A stretch of DNA of 64,000 nt from CAWABB01 sp963701735 (GCA_963701735.1 CAVPBI010000026.1:558001-622000); one strand, 5' to 3'. Positions 1-9,970 are shown, counted from the first letter of the stretch. Numbers and translations are program-made. Notes: a model not told the origin generated them from the sequence alone.

Positions 1-15
1 CGAAAGGACGAGGCC

Positions 16-867
16 ATGCGACGACACAAGATCCGACGAATCCTTGTTCCCACCGATTTCTCACCTCTCTCGTTGCACGCATTGAACCACGCACGACGAC
101 TGGCCGCACTGACAGGCGGACAGATTACCCTGCTGCATGTCGTTGAACCGTACACCGACTCGTTCAGCGGGGACAGCGGCGCCATGGCAACTGCGCTGAT
201 GCTGCAGAGGAATCTCAAAACAGCATCCCTGGCCCGACTGCGGAAGATTGCGAAGGGCGGCACAGGTCGCTCCGCGATCAGAATTGACTGTCGGGCAGAC
301 ATCGGGCCGATCGCAGCAACCATCAGGGAGATTGCATCGTCCGAGCGTCCGGACCTGATCATCATGGGGACACACGGCACCACCGGGTTCGTTGACAATC
401 TTCTGGGAAGCAACACGTACCGGACGTCCACGCTCTCACGGGTCCCCGTGCTCGGCGTGCATGCACGGATGGCCCCGCGGGGGTACAAGCACATCATCTA
501 TCCTGTGCGGGAGCATCCGCATGCACTGAAGAAGCTTCCTCTGGCGCTTATGTTCGCCACGCTCTTCAAGTCAACAGTTCATATCCTCGGCTTCATTCCG
601 GGATCGAAGCAGAACGAGAAAACGACAAGGGCCGCCTGCAGCGTAATTGCCCAGACGCTGAGCGAGGGAGGGGTGGCGGCCAAGATATCGTTTGCAAAGG
701 ATACGCCATTGGCTGACACAACGATGCGATTCGCCCGCTAGTACCGCGGTGCACTCATGGTGATCAGCCAGGACAGTGATTTCCGGATCGTAGAGATGTT
801 TAGCGGAACCTTCACAAAGAAGATTCTGCACAAGGCGCTTTCGCCGGTGTTGATTGTACCTCGCTGA
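16..867 (+). pseudogene. Universal stress protein (tandem UspA), interrupted by an in-frame amber codon
   Basis: Two-domain UspA-family protein, a cytoplasmic stress protein family. The first domain opens with RILVPTDFSPLSLHALNHA and carries the nucleotide-loop motif IIMGTHGTTGFVDNLLGSN near residues 115-135. A second domain starts near residue 155 (KHIIYPVREH). The ATG at 16 follows a GGACGAGG ribosome site. The frame stops at TAG 739-741 after 241 residues, which cuts off the end of domain 2. The same frame continues without gap from 742 to TGA 865-867 and encodes the expected last strand and loop (ALMVISQDSDF, FTKKILHKALSPVLIVPR). The intact ancestor was therefore about 283 aa. Seen: one nonsense codon and no frameshift. 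Inferred: a recent inactivating mutation, or a sequencing error. The truncated product still has a complete first domain and might fold. Confidence 0.85.
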
Positions 868-1086
868 CGGAGTGAGAGGTCACATGCGGTCTGACTTCCC
901 GTGGCGATTGTCGCAACGCTGCCGTTGAATGTCGCACTGCCGTTGCGGGGCTGTCACATCCCGACGCGCACGGGTGTGTTCGAGCCGATCCTGAAGGCAA
1001 TCCGTGCAGCAGGAATCGCATTCAGAGAAGCAGGGTATCCGAAGGGTAAGCGGTCATCGGCTGAATGACTCACAAGAGAAGCGACC
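868..1086 (+). other. Spacer with unassigned coding-like remnant
   Basis: About 220 bases between the stress-protein gene and mgtE. An open stretch at 901-1068 (GTG start, 55 codons, TGA) reads as a protein-like C-terminus with GVFEPILKAIRAAGIAF in its middle. In another frame a short ATG at 884 gives MRSDFPWR. I do not recognise either. It may be a decayed gene or chance. Confidence 0.25.
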
Positions 1087-2439
1087 ATGACACCGAAAGC
1101 ATCATGGGAACGACTCTCAGAGTTGATTGAGAGCGGCGTCCCGAAAGACATTGAGCACTATGTGAATGGCCTGCCGGTGGGTGAAACGGCCCTTGCCATC
1201 TCGCGCCTGGATGATGACATGCGGGCGCGGCTTGTTACGCTTTTGAACCCTGACGCGGCCGCCGATATCCTGCGCGACATGCCCGAAGAACAGGCCGCGG
1301 GAGTGATTGCTGAGATTTCGCCGACGGCCGCCGCCGCGATCGTCGAGCAACTGCCCGATGACGAGCAGGCGGACCTCCTCGGCAGCATCGAGCTGTCAGA
1401 AGCAAGTGCAATCCTCAACGCAATGCCGAAAGCAGAGGCGGAGCACGCGCGCGACCTTCTTCGATACCCGCCCGAGACTGCTGGCGGGCTCATGACGTCC
1501 GAATACCTTGCATATCCGGCGACATTCCGGGTCGGGGATGTGATTCAAGATATCGAGCACCATAGTGCGCGGTACAGCGACTACGAGGTGCAGTACTTGT
1601 ATGTCGTTGACCATGCCGGTCGATTGACAGGCGTATTGAAGATGCGCGAATTGTTGCTCGCTCCTCGCGACAGGGAGATTTCCTCCCTGATGGTTCCCGG
1701 GCCGGTCTCGGTAGCTGTCGGCACACAGCTCGCCGATTTGGCGCGCGTGTTCGACGATACGAGGTTCGTTGGGATTCCGGTTGTGGACTCACAGGGTCGG
1801 CTGAAGGGCCTCCTCGAACGAACGGCACTCGAAGATGCCCGGGGACGGCAGGCGAAGAATTCCTTCCTGCGGATCAGCGGGATCATCAGTGGTGACGAGT
1901 TTCGATCGTCCCCCGCGTGGGGCCGGATTCTGCGGCGTCTTGCGTGGCTGGCACCGAACATTGCCCTCAACATCCTCGCCGCCAGCGTGATCGCTCTCTA
2001 CCAGGACACGTTGCAGGCGGCGATTGCGTTGGCGGTCTTTCTTCCGATCATTTCCGACATGAGCGGGTGCTCAGGCAATCAGGCTGTCGCAGTGAGTATT
2101 CGAGAACTTTCCCTGGGCTTGATCAGGCCGAGCGAAGTGGCGCGCGTCTTTCTGAAGGAATCGTATGTGGGATTGTTTAACGGGTTCATCCTCGGGGTAC
2201 TTCTCGGTGGCGTGGCCTTCGTGTGGAAGGGAAATATCTATCTTTCCCTGGTGGTCGCTCTGGCCCTTGCGGCGAATACGATCCTTTCGGTCCTCATTGG
2301 GGGCTCGGTTCCCCTGTTGCTCAGACGGTTTCGCATGGACCCCGCCCTCGCGTCTGGACCGATACTTACCACGATCACCGATATGTGTGGGTTCTTCCTC
2401 GTTCTGTGGATGGCAACCACGGTGTTGGACAAGTTGTAG
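1087..2439 (+). CDS. mgtE: Magnesium transporter MgtE
   Basis: 450-aa MgtE-family Mg2+ channel/transporter of the inner membrane, the usual family length. Residues 1-125 form the cytosolic helical N domain with repeated PDAAADILRDMPEEQAAGV-type units. Residues about 130-250 hold a CBS pair (RYPPETAGGLMTSEYLAYP, FVGIPVVDSQGRLKGLL) that senses Mg2+ in this family. Residues about 285-450 carry the five-helix pore domain, including the SGCSGNQAVAVSIR segment and the last-helix ITDMCGFF with the conserved acidic residue of the ion path. The domain order N, CBS, TM is canonical. It stands alone on the plus strand, converging on the TPR lipoprotein gene. Confidence 0.96.
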   Translation: MTPKASWERLSELIESGVPKDIEHYVNGLPVGETALAISRLDDDMRARLVTLLNPDAAADILRDMPEEQAAGVIAEISPTAAAAIVEQLPDDEQADLLGSIELSEASAILNAMPKAEAEHARDLLRYPPETAGGLMTSEYLAYPATFRVGDVIQDIEHHSARYSDYEVQYLYVVDHAGRLTGVLKMRELLLAPRDREISSLMVPGPVSVAVGTQLADLARVFDDTRFVGIPVVDSQGRLKGLLERTALEDARGRQAKNSFLRISGIISGDEFRSSPAWGRILRRLAWLAPNIALNILAASVIALYQDTLQAAIALAVFLPIISDMSGCSGNQAVAVSIRELSLGLIRPSEVARVFLKESYVGLFNGFILGVLLGGVAFVWKGNIYLSLVVALALAANTILSVLIGGSVPLLLRRFRMDPALASGPILTTITDMCGFFLVLWMATTVLDKL

Positions 2440-2714
2440 GGCCGCATGGTGGCCATTACGAGCGTCCGGGGATCGTAAGCACGGGTGACAGCACCCTGTG
2501 CGGTCCGGCCGCATATAGCGCGTTGAACTGCCCCCCGCCTGCACCGGAGGCGAGGGTCTTCGCACAGATGGCCAATGCGCAGACGTGAAACACTCTAACT
2601 CACAACCTGGATGGGGGAACGGAAGTGGGTCATCAACCCGGTCATCCTCTTGGGGACCCCCTTCAGGACCACTTCCCAACCTTCTGCGCACTGGCGCAAC
2701 ATGATACGGCTTCA

Positions 2715-4556
2715 CTACTTGCAGCCGTATCGCGTCATTTCTTTCTTGACGTCTTCGTTCTCCGGAGCCAGCCGGAGGGCGGTCCGGAACTCCTTGCAGG
2801 CCTCGGCGGTCAGGGATCGTATTGACGCGTCGTTGCCAGGAATGCGAAGCCGGATCAAACCCGCTCCCAACCAGAAGTGTGCCTGTGCATTGTTCGGGTC
2901 GAGTGCGGTTGCCCGCCGGAAATGGCTGACCGCACTTTCCGTCGTCACACGGTTCTCCTGCTCCGGCTTCTGAGGGTCGACAGTCTGTAGATAGGCCAGT
3001 CCCCAGTTGAACTGCATCGTGGCATTCTCGTATCCCAGCGAATGTGCCGTCCGGAAGGAGGGCAATGCGCGCTGTGGTTCCTTCCTGTACGAGTAATACA
3101 TGGCTATCTGGCCATGCGATTCAGCGGCCTCCTTGCGATATCGCTTGGGATCCTTGGCCGCCTCCTTCAGAACCGCTTCGTACTCTTCTTTTGCAAGGTC
3201 AAATGAATCCACCAGGGCGTAATACTGTGCCATGCGGTGGTGAGTCGGCAAATAGTCTGGAGCCCTGTGGAGAGCAAGCGCCAGCAATTCGCGGGCTCGT
3301 GCCAGCGAGGCGCTCCGGTCACCCGCACTCCCTGCCATCGCCAGGCAACAGGATCCAGCGTTCAGGTATGCTCCGACAGAACTTGAGTCGCACCTGATTC
3401 TCCTCTCGAACATGTCTGCGGCTTTTCCGTATTCCTTCTGCTTCATATACAAGGTACCCAGATCGTAGAACGGGTCACAGGCGGCCGTATCCGCCGCAAT
3501 CGCCTCTTCGAAAGCCGCGATGGCATCCTGGTCTTTCCCCAGCCTCGCATAAGCCTGCGCCAGCAGTCGGTTATCCTCCGCCGTGAGACTGCCGCGACGG
3601 TTCAGGGCGGCAAACGCATTCACTGATTTGCCATACTCACGCATCCCGTGCAACGCGTGGGCATACATGCGCCAGTATTCAACGGAGCTGGAATCACGAG
3701 CCAGCTTCTGTCGAAAGAAGCGTACTGCTTCTGCATTCGATCGGGTCTCTGTCAAAGCTATGGCGTACAGGGAATCCGCGGCGACGGATCTCGGCCGTAA
3801 CGTGCGGTACGTCCGTAAGGACGGGAGAGCATTCTTGTACATCTCGGCTCGACAATAGAGTGTGGCTTCTTCCAGATACGCCTCGGCATAACTCGTGTCA
3901 ATGGCATGGATGGACCTGAACATGTCGGCTGCTTCATTGTACTTCCGATTGTCAACAAGCAACTCAGCGACTTTCATGCGTAGACGAGTGTTTTTCTTAT
4001 CGAGCCTAAGGGCTTCTTTGTAGTCTGTCACTGCCATTTGTGCGACGCCGATTCGCGCATACGCATCACCCAAGGCTTCATAGACCTCGGCATTCTTTGG
4101 AGCGTGGATTCGCGCAATTGACAGATGGACAATCGCCGCGTCAGCGGAATCCGCGGCCAGCAAGGCTTTTCCCAGTGAGAGGCTGATCCCAGGATTGTCT
4201 GGTGCCAGGAGGGATGCCCTTCGATAGTACGCTGTCGCTTCCACTGCGCGACTTGATCGTACCATGACGTCGCCGTACAGCTTCAGTGCCTCGACGTCAT
4301 CTTCTTCCATAGCAAGCAACTGATCGAGGTGCTTGGTCGTCGCACCCATATTGCCCGCTTGATAGGAAAGTCGCGCAAGCTGCCGGGCTGCATCTGTCTT
4401 CCTGCTCGGCGAGTTCATAGCCTCATCGAATGCTGCCATGGCAGCGGCTGTGTCACGCCTGCCCAACGCCTCCAGTCCGCGCTGATAGGCGTCCTGACAC
4501 TGAAGCAACGAGGGCAACAGGAAGAGCATGCCCAGAGCCCAGCATGGACGATTCAT
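2715..4556 (-). CDS. TPR-repeat lipoprotein
   Basis: About 613 aa. The N-terminus is a lipoprotein signal (LGMLFLLPSLLQC, lipobox LLQC), so the mature protein is probably anchored by Cys facing the periplasm. The remainder is a near-continuous array of tetratricopeptide repeats, for example AEVYEALGDAYARIGVAQMA and CDPFYDLGTLYMKQKEYGKA, which make a superhelical protein-binding scaffold. The ATG at 4556 is preferred over the in-frame GTG at 4562 because GAGG lies 5 bases before it. No enzymatic domain is visible. It is monocistronic, with about 520 bases of spacer upstream. Specific partners cannot be inferred. Confidence 0.82.
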   Translation of the reverse strand: MNRPCWALGMLFLLPSLLQCQDAYQRGLEALGRRDTAAAMAAFDEAMNSPSRKTDAARQLARLSYQAGNMGATTKHLDQLLAMEEDDVEALKLYGDVMVRSSRAVEATAYYRRASLLAPDNPGISLSLGKALLAADSADAAIVHLSIARIHAPKNAEVYEALGDAYARIGVAQMAVTDYKEALRLDKKNTRLRMKVAELLVDNRKYNEAADMFRSIHAIDTSYAEAYLEEATLYCRAEMYKNALPSLRTYRTLRPRSVAADSLYAIALTETRSNAEAVRFFRQKLARDSSSVEYWRMYAHALHGMREYGKSVNAFAALNRRGSLTAEDNRLLAQAYARLGKDQDAIAAFEEAIAADTAACDPFYDLGTLYMKQKEYGKAADMFERRIRCDSSSVGAYLNAGSCCLAMAGSAGDRSASLARARELLALALHRAPDYLPTHHRMAQYYALVDSFDLAKEEYEAVLKEAAKDPKRYRKEAAESHGQIAMYYSYRKEPQRALPSFRTAHSLGYENATMQFNWGLAYLQTVDPQKPEQENRVTTESAVSHFRRATALDPNNAQAHFWLGAGLIRLRIPGNDASIRSLTAEACKEFRTALRLAPENEDVKKEMTRYGCK

Positions 4557-4562
4557 GGTCAC

Positions 4563-5080
4563 CTCGCTCAGAAGGGGTGAATGTTCAAGTATTGGTTCTC
4601 TTTGTTCTTTCGGTCTCTATAGTGGTGGTAGAGCCGGGATTCGTATCCTTTGTCAATGGGCCCTTTTGTATCATGGGCCGGGCTGTTCCGTATCGACTCC
4701 TGTGTGAGGTCAAGCGAGACCTGTCGGCGATCCCAATGAATCCCCTGTGTCCACGCGGTGAAACGAGAATTCTCCTCAGCGGAAGCCAATTCCTCGTGTC
4801 CATAATCAAATATCCCATTGACTTCAGACTTCTAAGCATGAGTTCGTTCTCCCATCATATGTGCGGAACGTGGCCGCTCATGAGGTGCGAGCGTGCCAAC
4901 GGTTCCCGCGTTCGCCTAGCGTCGGCAGCCCCTTGGAGCGTCGTCGGATGGAGCGCGCTGCGCGAATCGACATGCTCGATACGGATTCCAGGAAGGCACC
5001 AAGTGCAATCTACGATGGCAGCAGGGCTGGATGACGGAGGACCAGGACTATATCCACTCGCACCCCCCAGCCCCCCGCCG
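4563..5080. other. Long intergenic spacer
   Basis: About 520 bases between the start of the TPR gene and the 3' end of the trehalose operon. It must hold the TPR-gene promoter, but I see no clear -35/-10 pair. Open frames in it are short and have no family resemblance. No strong terminator hairpin is seen after the otsAB stop. Confidence 0.5.
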
Positions 5081-7393
5081 TCATTGCGATCTCAATCCTT
5101 TCGTGAAGCGTGCTAGCGATCGAAGCGCTCTCGTGACCGTACCCCCGTAATTCTCATCTCCATGAGAGACCGTCGTCAGCATGGTGAGCACCCGGTGGAC
5201 TTCTTCGACATCCCTGCAATTGTATTTCGCGTAACTGTGTGCCCCCCCAACTTTGATGGAATGTGCCCAGTCAGGTAAGACTGCGAAGAGGTCTTCATCG
5301 GTTTTGTCGTCGCCGATGGCGAGGATGAAGTCAAATCCCCCTTCAGCCAGCATTTCCCGCGCAATGGTTCCTTTGTTAATGCCCGCGACCCGGATTTCGA
5401 TCGCCTTGTTGGCCTGCATGACCTGGACATCTACATTTCCTGTCAGCGCATTGAGATTGTCCACCAACTCATGCGCAAACGGCTCCCCCTGCTCGGCATC
5501 AGCGCCCCGGTAATGCCATACGAGTGAATACTCCTTTTCTTCGACAGTCGCACCGGGTAGTCGATCTGCAAAGAGGTGAAGTATCGGCAGCAGTTGGCGC
5601 TTCCAGTCTCCGGGGATAGCCTTCACGGAACGCCAGTCGCTCCTCGCCTTTCGTGAAAGGAACCCGTGCTCGGCCACGAGATGAATGGGCAGAGCCTCAA
5701 ACCAGCGCTCAAGCGTCTGTCGATCCCTTCCGCTGACAATCACCACGTAGTTGGCAGGATCGTCAGCCAGCCTTTGCACAAGCGCAAGCACCTTGTGGCC
5801 AGGTCGCGCCAATGCATGATCACGGACGAAAGGCACAAGTGTGCCATCGTAGTCCAGGAGAACGAGTCGCTTCCGACTGTTTCTATACTCGTCGAGGAGG
5901 GTCTTGCGTGCCCCGGCGGATAGCCGCTGGGTTTCGAGCTTCCTTTTCGCTTCGACAGTACCGAGCGTCGCCTGCACGAAGTCGTTGGCCCAGCGATAAA
6001 CCGTGTAGCGCTGCAGGCGGGCTTGCATGATCCGCAACCGCCGTGCCTGCTCTTCAGGTGGGATGTTCAATGCCGCTGCGATCGAAGCAGCAATCTCACC
6101 ACAGTGGTTGGGGTTGACAAGAACAGCTTCACCCAACTCTTTTGCCGCCCCCGCCATTTCACTCAGAATAAGAACACCGCTACCGCCGGTCCGGGCTGCA
6201 AGGTACTCCTTCGCTACGAGATTCATTCCGTCCCGCAGCGGTGTCACCATTGCCACATCGCTGACCGCATAAAGCGCCACAAGGGAAATGAACGGCACGT
6301 ACCGGTATTGATAGACCACCGGCGTCCATCCAATGGTTCCGTATCTGCCATTGATCCGCCCGACATGCTCTTCAACCTGGCGCTTCATCAGATCGTATTG
6401 GTCGACACCGATTCGTGACGGCACCACGACCAATGCCAGCACAATCTTTCCGTGCCACTGAGGATTCTGCTCCAGAAAGAGGTCGTAACCCTGAAGGCGA
6501 TTGAGAATCCCTTTCGTGTAATCAAGTCTGTCTGCAGAAAGGATGATCCGGGCATCGCCCAGAGATGTACGGAGGCGGGACACTTCGGCCTGAACATCCG
6601 GGGATGAGGCCGCGGTCGAGAACCGCTCGTAGTCGATGCCCATCGGAAAGGTGTTGGCGCGGACAGTTCTTTCCGGAAGAAGGATTTGCCCGATGTTATT
6701 CCCATGCCCCAGAATGCGCAGGACGCTTTGCAGGAAATGCTGCGTGTACTCGTAGGTATGAAATCCGACCAGATCCGCACCCATGAGGCCGTCAAGAATC
6801 TCCTTTCGCCAGGTACTCGGCAGCAGCCGGAAGATCTCATACGAGGGGAACGGAATGTGAAGGAAGAAACCGATGTGGACGGCCGGCATTCCTTCTTTCA
6901 AGAGACGCGGGAGCAGCATCAAGTGGTAGTCGTGAATCCAGACGAGGTCGCCCGGTCTGAGGATGGTGACGAGCGCATCACGGAATTTCTCGTTGACGGC
7001 CTTGTAGGTTTGCCACATCGTTTGATCATACGCCGTAAACGAGGGAAAGGAGTGGAAGAGCGGCCAGATGGTTTTGTTGCAGAAGCCCAGATAGAACTGG
7101 TCCATGTCCCCTTCCGAGAGGAACACCGGGACGGAATGGTATTGTTTCAACGCACTTCCGCTTACTTCTTGTTGTGCCTCCGGCTCGACCGTTGCTCCTG
7201 GCCAACCGACCCAGATGTATTCTGCCGGACCATTCGGATCAGACCCCACCGAGGACAGATAGGAGGAGAGTCCGGTCACGAGGCCCCCTGTCGTCTCGCG
7301 GAATTCGTACCGTCCGTCTCCGCGTGCGACAGAAAAGGGGAGACGATTCGACACAATGACGAGTCGCCGATGCTTTGTGGATGAACTCTTCAT
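5081..7393 (-). CDS. Bifunctional trehalose-6-phosphate synthase/phosphatase (OtsA-OtsB fusion)
   Basis: 770-aa cytosolic fusion. Residues 1 to about 480 are a GT20 trehalose-6-phosphate synthase (RLVIVSNRLPFSVARG, then TGGLVTGLSSYLSS; DLVWIHDYHLMLLPRLL; ILSADRLDYTKGI; VTPLRDGMNLVAKEYLA), which joins UDP- or ADP-glucose to glucose-6-phosphate. Residues about 505-740 are a HAD-type trehalose-6-phosphatase (VLLDYDGTLVPF with both Asp, VIVSGRDRQTLE, and ILAIGDDKTDEDLF). All catalytic motifs are present. The ATG at 7393 has AAGGAG 7 bases upstream. It is the last gene of a three-gene operon, 22 bases after the TreT-like gene, so this operon encodes two alternative trehalose routes. Confidence 0.95.
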   Translation of the reverse strand: MKSSSTKHRRLVIVSNRLPFSVARGDGRYEFRETTGGLVTGLSSYLSSVGSDPNGPAEYIWVGWPGATVEPEAQQEVSGSALKQYHSVPVFLSEGDMDQFYLGFCNKTIWPLFHSFPSFTAYDQTMWQTYKAVNEKFRDALVTILRPGDLVWIHDYHLMLLPRLLKEGMPAVHIGFFLHIPFPSYEIFRLLPSTWRKEILDGLMGADLVGFHTYEYTQHFLQSVLRILGHGNNIGQILLPERTVRANTFPMGIDYERFSTAASSPDVQAEVSRLRTSLGDARIILSADRLDYTKGILNRLQGYDLFLEQNPQWHGKIVLALVVVPSRIGVDQYDLMKRQVEEHVGRINGRYGTIGWTPVVYQYRYVPFISLVALYAVSDVAMVTPLRDGMNLVAKEYLAARTGGSGVLILSEMAGAAKELGEAVLVNPNHCGEIAASIAAALNIPPEEQARRLRIMQARLQRYTVYRWANDFVQATLGTVEAKRKLETQRLSAGARKTLLDEYRNSRKRLVLLDYDGTLVPFVRDHALARPGHKVLALVQRLADDPANYVVIVSGRDRQTLERWFEALPIHLVAEHGFLSRKARSDWRSVKAIPGDWKRQLLPILHLFADRLPGATVEEKEYSLVWHYRGADAEQGEPFAHELVDNLNALTGNVDVQVMQANKAIEIRVAGINKGTIAREMLAEGGFDFILAIGDDKTDEDLFAVLPDWAHSIKVGGAHSYAKYNCRDVEEVHRVLTMLTTVSHGDENYGGTVTRALRSLARFTKGLRSQ

Positions 7394-7415
7394 AACGGGC
7401 TCCTTGTCTCCCCGG

Positions 7416-8636
7416 CTACTCCAGATACGTCACATCTCCATGATGCGCCATGGAGAGGAAGAGGAGCAGATAGTCTTTGATATGGCGCGTAATCAGGAAG
7501 TTGTTCTTGATATGCTCTCGCCCGTTTTCCCCGAGGCGGCGTGCGTATTCCGGCTCATTGATCAGGTGCTTGATCCATTGGGCCGTCCCTTCGATCGAAT
7601 GCGTCAGGATACCCGAATATTTGTGTGCGATCTGAAGAGGGATGCCGCCCACGGCACCTGCGATCACCGGGCGCGACTTCCAGAGAGCCTCTGCGACCGT
7701 CAGCCCGAATCCTTCGCGAAGGGATTTCTGGAGAACGACGGTCGAGCCACGCTGGAGAGCGTTGATCTCGATGTCGCTCGAGGGAGGCAGGAAGATGACG
7801 TGGATATCCTTGTCTTTCTCCGCCTCCTCTTGTACTTGTCGCATGAGGGCCGGACCCTCCGGGTCGTCCGTCGCACCACCTCCTGCGAGTATAAGTTGAC
7901 AATCCGTGCGCCTCCGCGCAATCCGGAACGCCTTGATCACACCGATAGGATCTTTGAGAAAATCGAACCTCGAGACCTGGGTCACCACCGGACGCGACCG
8001 GTCAATCCCGAAGCGCTCAAACACCTCGTCGACCTCCCGCTCGGTGAGATCCCGGTTCTTGTCGCTGAGCGGATCAATGGACGGGGAAATCAGCACCTGA
8101 GGGATCGGGAGGGACCGTCCGAAAGCCGGTGCCGAAAACACGGCCGCATCATATTGGCGCACGTACTGCTCAAGAAACTTCCAGAGGTGCTTGTCGGGCT
8201 GTGAGAAATCAATATGGCACCGCCAGATCCAGTACCTTCCCCGAGCGGGTCGCTCCGTTACCAGGACAAGTGGCTGAGGATCATGCACAAATACGACGTC
8301 CCCGAATTGCATCTCTGCGGCGTTCCGACGGTTCACCTCGATAAAGTGATCCAATTCTCCCTGGCTGATATCCACCGGAACGCCATGCAGGGCGTTGTGG
8401 AACTTTTTGGTGACAACGAAGAAGCGCTCGTCTCCTTTGATGACATCCCACCTCGCATCAACCCCCAGCTGTTTGAGAAGCGGAATCATCCTGCTCAAGA
8501 TTTCCGCGACCCCACCTCCTACGGCGGTCGAATTGATGTTCTGGACCGCTATCCCGCGGAGATGTCCGGCAAGGTGGAAAAGCTCTTCAATTGCCGCAGG
8601 GCCGACAACGGCCCCGTAATCTTCAATCGCTGACAT
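7416..8636 (-). CDS. treT: Trehalose synthase, TreT-type glycosyltransferase (GT4)
   Basis: 406-aa GT-B glycosyltransferase related to trehalose glycosyltransferring synthase, which makes trehalose from NDP-glucose and glucose in one reversible step. Typical family segments are HLRGIAVQNINSTAVGGGVAEI near the start (shown here as INSTAVGGGVAEI), KKFHNALHGVP near residue 75, VFVHDPQPLVL, RPVVTQVSRFDFLKDPIG, and the GT4 donor-site block LREGFGLTVAEALWKSRPV near residue 310. Length agrees with the family. Its start overlaps the stop of the DUF5752 gene by 14 bases and GGAGG precedes the ATG, so the two are translationally coupled. Downstream lies the OtsA-OtsB fusion. Confidence 0.9.
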   Translation of the reverse strand: MSAIEDYGAVVGPAAIEELFHLAGHLRGIAVQNINSTAVGGGVAEILSRMIPLLKQLGVDARWDVIKGDERFFVVTKKFHNALHGVPVDISQGELDHFIEVNRRNAAEMQFGDVVFVHDPQPLVLVTERPARGRYWIWRCHIDFSQPDKHLWKFLEQYVRQYDAAVFSAPAFGRSLPIPQVLISPSIDPLSDKNRDLTEREVDEVFERFGIDRSRPVVTQVSRFDFLKDPIGVIKAFRIARRRTDCQLILAGGGATDDPEGPALMRQVQEEAEKDKDIHVIFLPPSSDIEINALQRGSTVVLQKSLREGFGLTVAEALWKSRPVIAGAVGGIPLQIAHKYSGILTHSIEGTAQWIKHLINEPEYARRLGENGREHIKNNFLITRHIKDYLLLFLSMAHHGDVTYLE

Positions 8637-9264
8637 AGTCCTCCGTAAGTCTGATTACTGCCTTCCGCAATCCTTCCAGCGTATAGGAATAGGGGTCGAG
8701 AGCCTGGATTGCTTTCGCCAGCTCGGGATATCCGGTATCGCGAATCCAGATAGAAAAATCGTTGTTTCCCAGTTCCGGACGCATGCGCGCGTCGAACATG
8801 TGGTAGTAGATTGCATTGATGCTTATCCGTTCCAGTATATCTCGGAACTCCCGGAGATCGGTTGCCACATAAGGGGTCGGGAAAGCAAACGTCTGACAAG
8901 ACATAAAATGAAATTCCTCGCCTCGGGGGCAGTCGATCTTTCGCTCGGCTGCCTGCAGATATTCCTCCAGCAATGACACAAAACGGCCCCGGATCTCTTC
9001 AATGCTGACAAATTGCATGATATCGATGCTCGCAAGGCGCTCTCCCAGGATGTCATCGTTCAGGACATTGGTCACCCAGTACGCGAAATCGTTGGGAGGC
9101 TCCGGGGAGAGATAGTGGTGCTGTTGAAGAAACCGGTGCGTGTGGTAATAGACGGACATCTCAGGTACTTCGCGGAGTCCGGCATAGAGCTCCGCAGCGT
9201 TCTTGGCCTTCCGCCCGAGCAGCAATGCCAGGTCTGACTTCGTCATGAACTGAAACGCGCTCAT
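8623..9264 (-). CDS. DUF5752 family protein, first gene of the trehalose operon
   Basis: 213 aa, cytosolic, no signal peptide. It matches the DUF5752 type often found beside trehalose synthase genes: FQFMTKSDLALLLGRKA at the start, YYHTHRFLQQHH near residue 40, NDFAYWVTNVLNDDILGERL, and IYYHMFDARMRP near residue 155. Biochemical role unknown. The conserved His and Asp residues suggest ligand or metal binding, which is inference. ATG at 9264 has GAGGGG 6 bases upstream. It overlaps the next gene by 14 bases, so its product is probably needed in fixed proportion with the TreT-like enzyme. Confidence 0.85.
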   Translation of the reverse strand: MSAFQFMTKSDLALLLGRKAKNAAELYAGLREVPEMSVYYHTHRFLQQHHYLSPEPPNDFAYWVTNVLNDDILGERLASIDIMQFVSIEEIRGRFVSLLEEYLQAAERKIDCPRGEEFHFMSCQTFAFPTPYVATDLREFRDILERISINAIYYHMFDARMRPELGNNDFSIWIRDTGYPELAKAIQALDPYSYTLEGLRKAVIRLTEDYVSD

Positions 9265-9546
9265 ATGCTACCCCTCTCGGTTGGTCAATGGAGACCTTTC
9301 GTTGATGCCACGTCTCCCCGGGTTTGCAGCTCCTCTGCTTTGCGCGCGCATTCTCTCAAACCGGGAGCGGAAGGTCCATGCGTCGTTTCGAGAAGCCGGG
9401 ATGACTGCAGAACCGAAGCTCTCTGCACATAAAATGAAGAGCTGGTCCGGGTTCCCTTCAGTCTGTCGTCGATAGAAATGTGGCATCGGCCCGGTATTTC
9501 TGTGTGGCCTCTGCGGGAGTGCAATGGAGCCCGGCGGATGCGCCGG

Positions 9547-9888
9547 TCAGGTAACGGGAGGGGCGCGACCGGGAGAGGCGGAGCCGAAATGCTCTACACA
9601 GAGGAGGGAGACCTGGAGCGATACATGATCCCCAGAACGTCCTCGATTGTGCGTCAGTTCACTCGCGATCGCCGAGAGTTGATCGAGAGTGAAGATTTTC
9701 ACGAGAGGCAGGTGCCGGCGGGGAGTCCAGCTGGGGCGAGGTGCTTCTTTCGTCTGGCCGGTGGCCCTTTGCACGACCGGGACGCCGGACCCGACCGGCG
9801 GGATCATGACGGGCAAAGAAATCCCGTAGGCTGCCGCATAATAGACAATCGCCAGCAGAATGGTCGCTATGGATCTCCGGTGTGACAA
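9547..9888 (-). CDS. Small membrane-anchored protein with RRHLPLVK motif (paralogue A)
   Basis: 113 aa from a TTG start with GAGAGG 6 bases upstream. A hydrophobic helix (ATILLAIVYYAAAYGISLP) sits at residues 8-26, followed by a short extracytoplasmic-looking linker and PRRHLPLVKIF near residue 57. It aligns without gaps to the protein at 11659-12015: GSG, 21 residues, RRH in both, with helix and HxPLxK conserved. The two genes bracket the ClC gene. I do not recognise the family. The last 45 residues show no conservation with the paralogue, so the true end may be functionally loose. A role as accessory to the ClC transporter is only suggested by position. Confidence 0.55.
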   Translation of the reverse strand: MSHRRSIATILLAIVYYAAAYGISLPVMIPPVGSGVPVVQRATGQTKEAPRPSWTPRRHLPLVKIFTLDQLSAIASELTHNRGRSGDHVSLQVSLLCVEHFGSASPGRAPPVT

Positions 9889-9970
9889 GCAAGCCTCTCT
9901 ATGAAAACTAGGACACTGCGTTAGAAAGTCAAGGGAATCTCACCCCGGAGGGCAAATAAACTGAACGAAT

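Noticed and set aside
739..741. TAG as pyrrolysine or other recoding
   Set aside because: No recoding machinery or signal is visible and the position is not special in the family; plain mutation or error is simpler.
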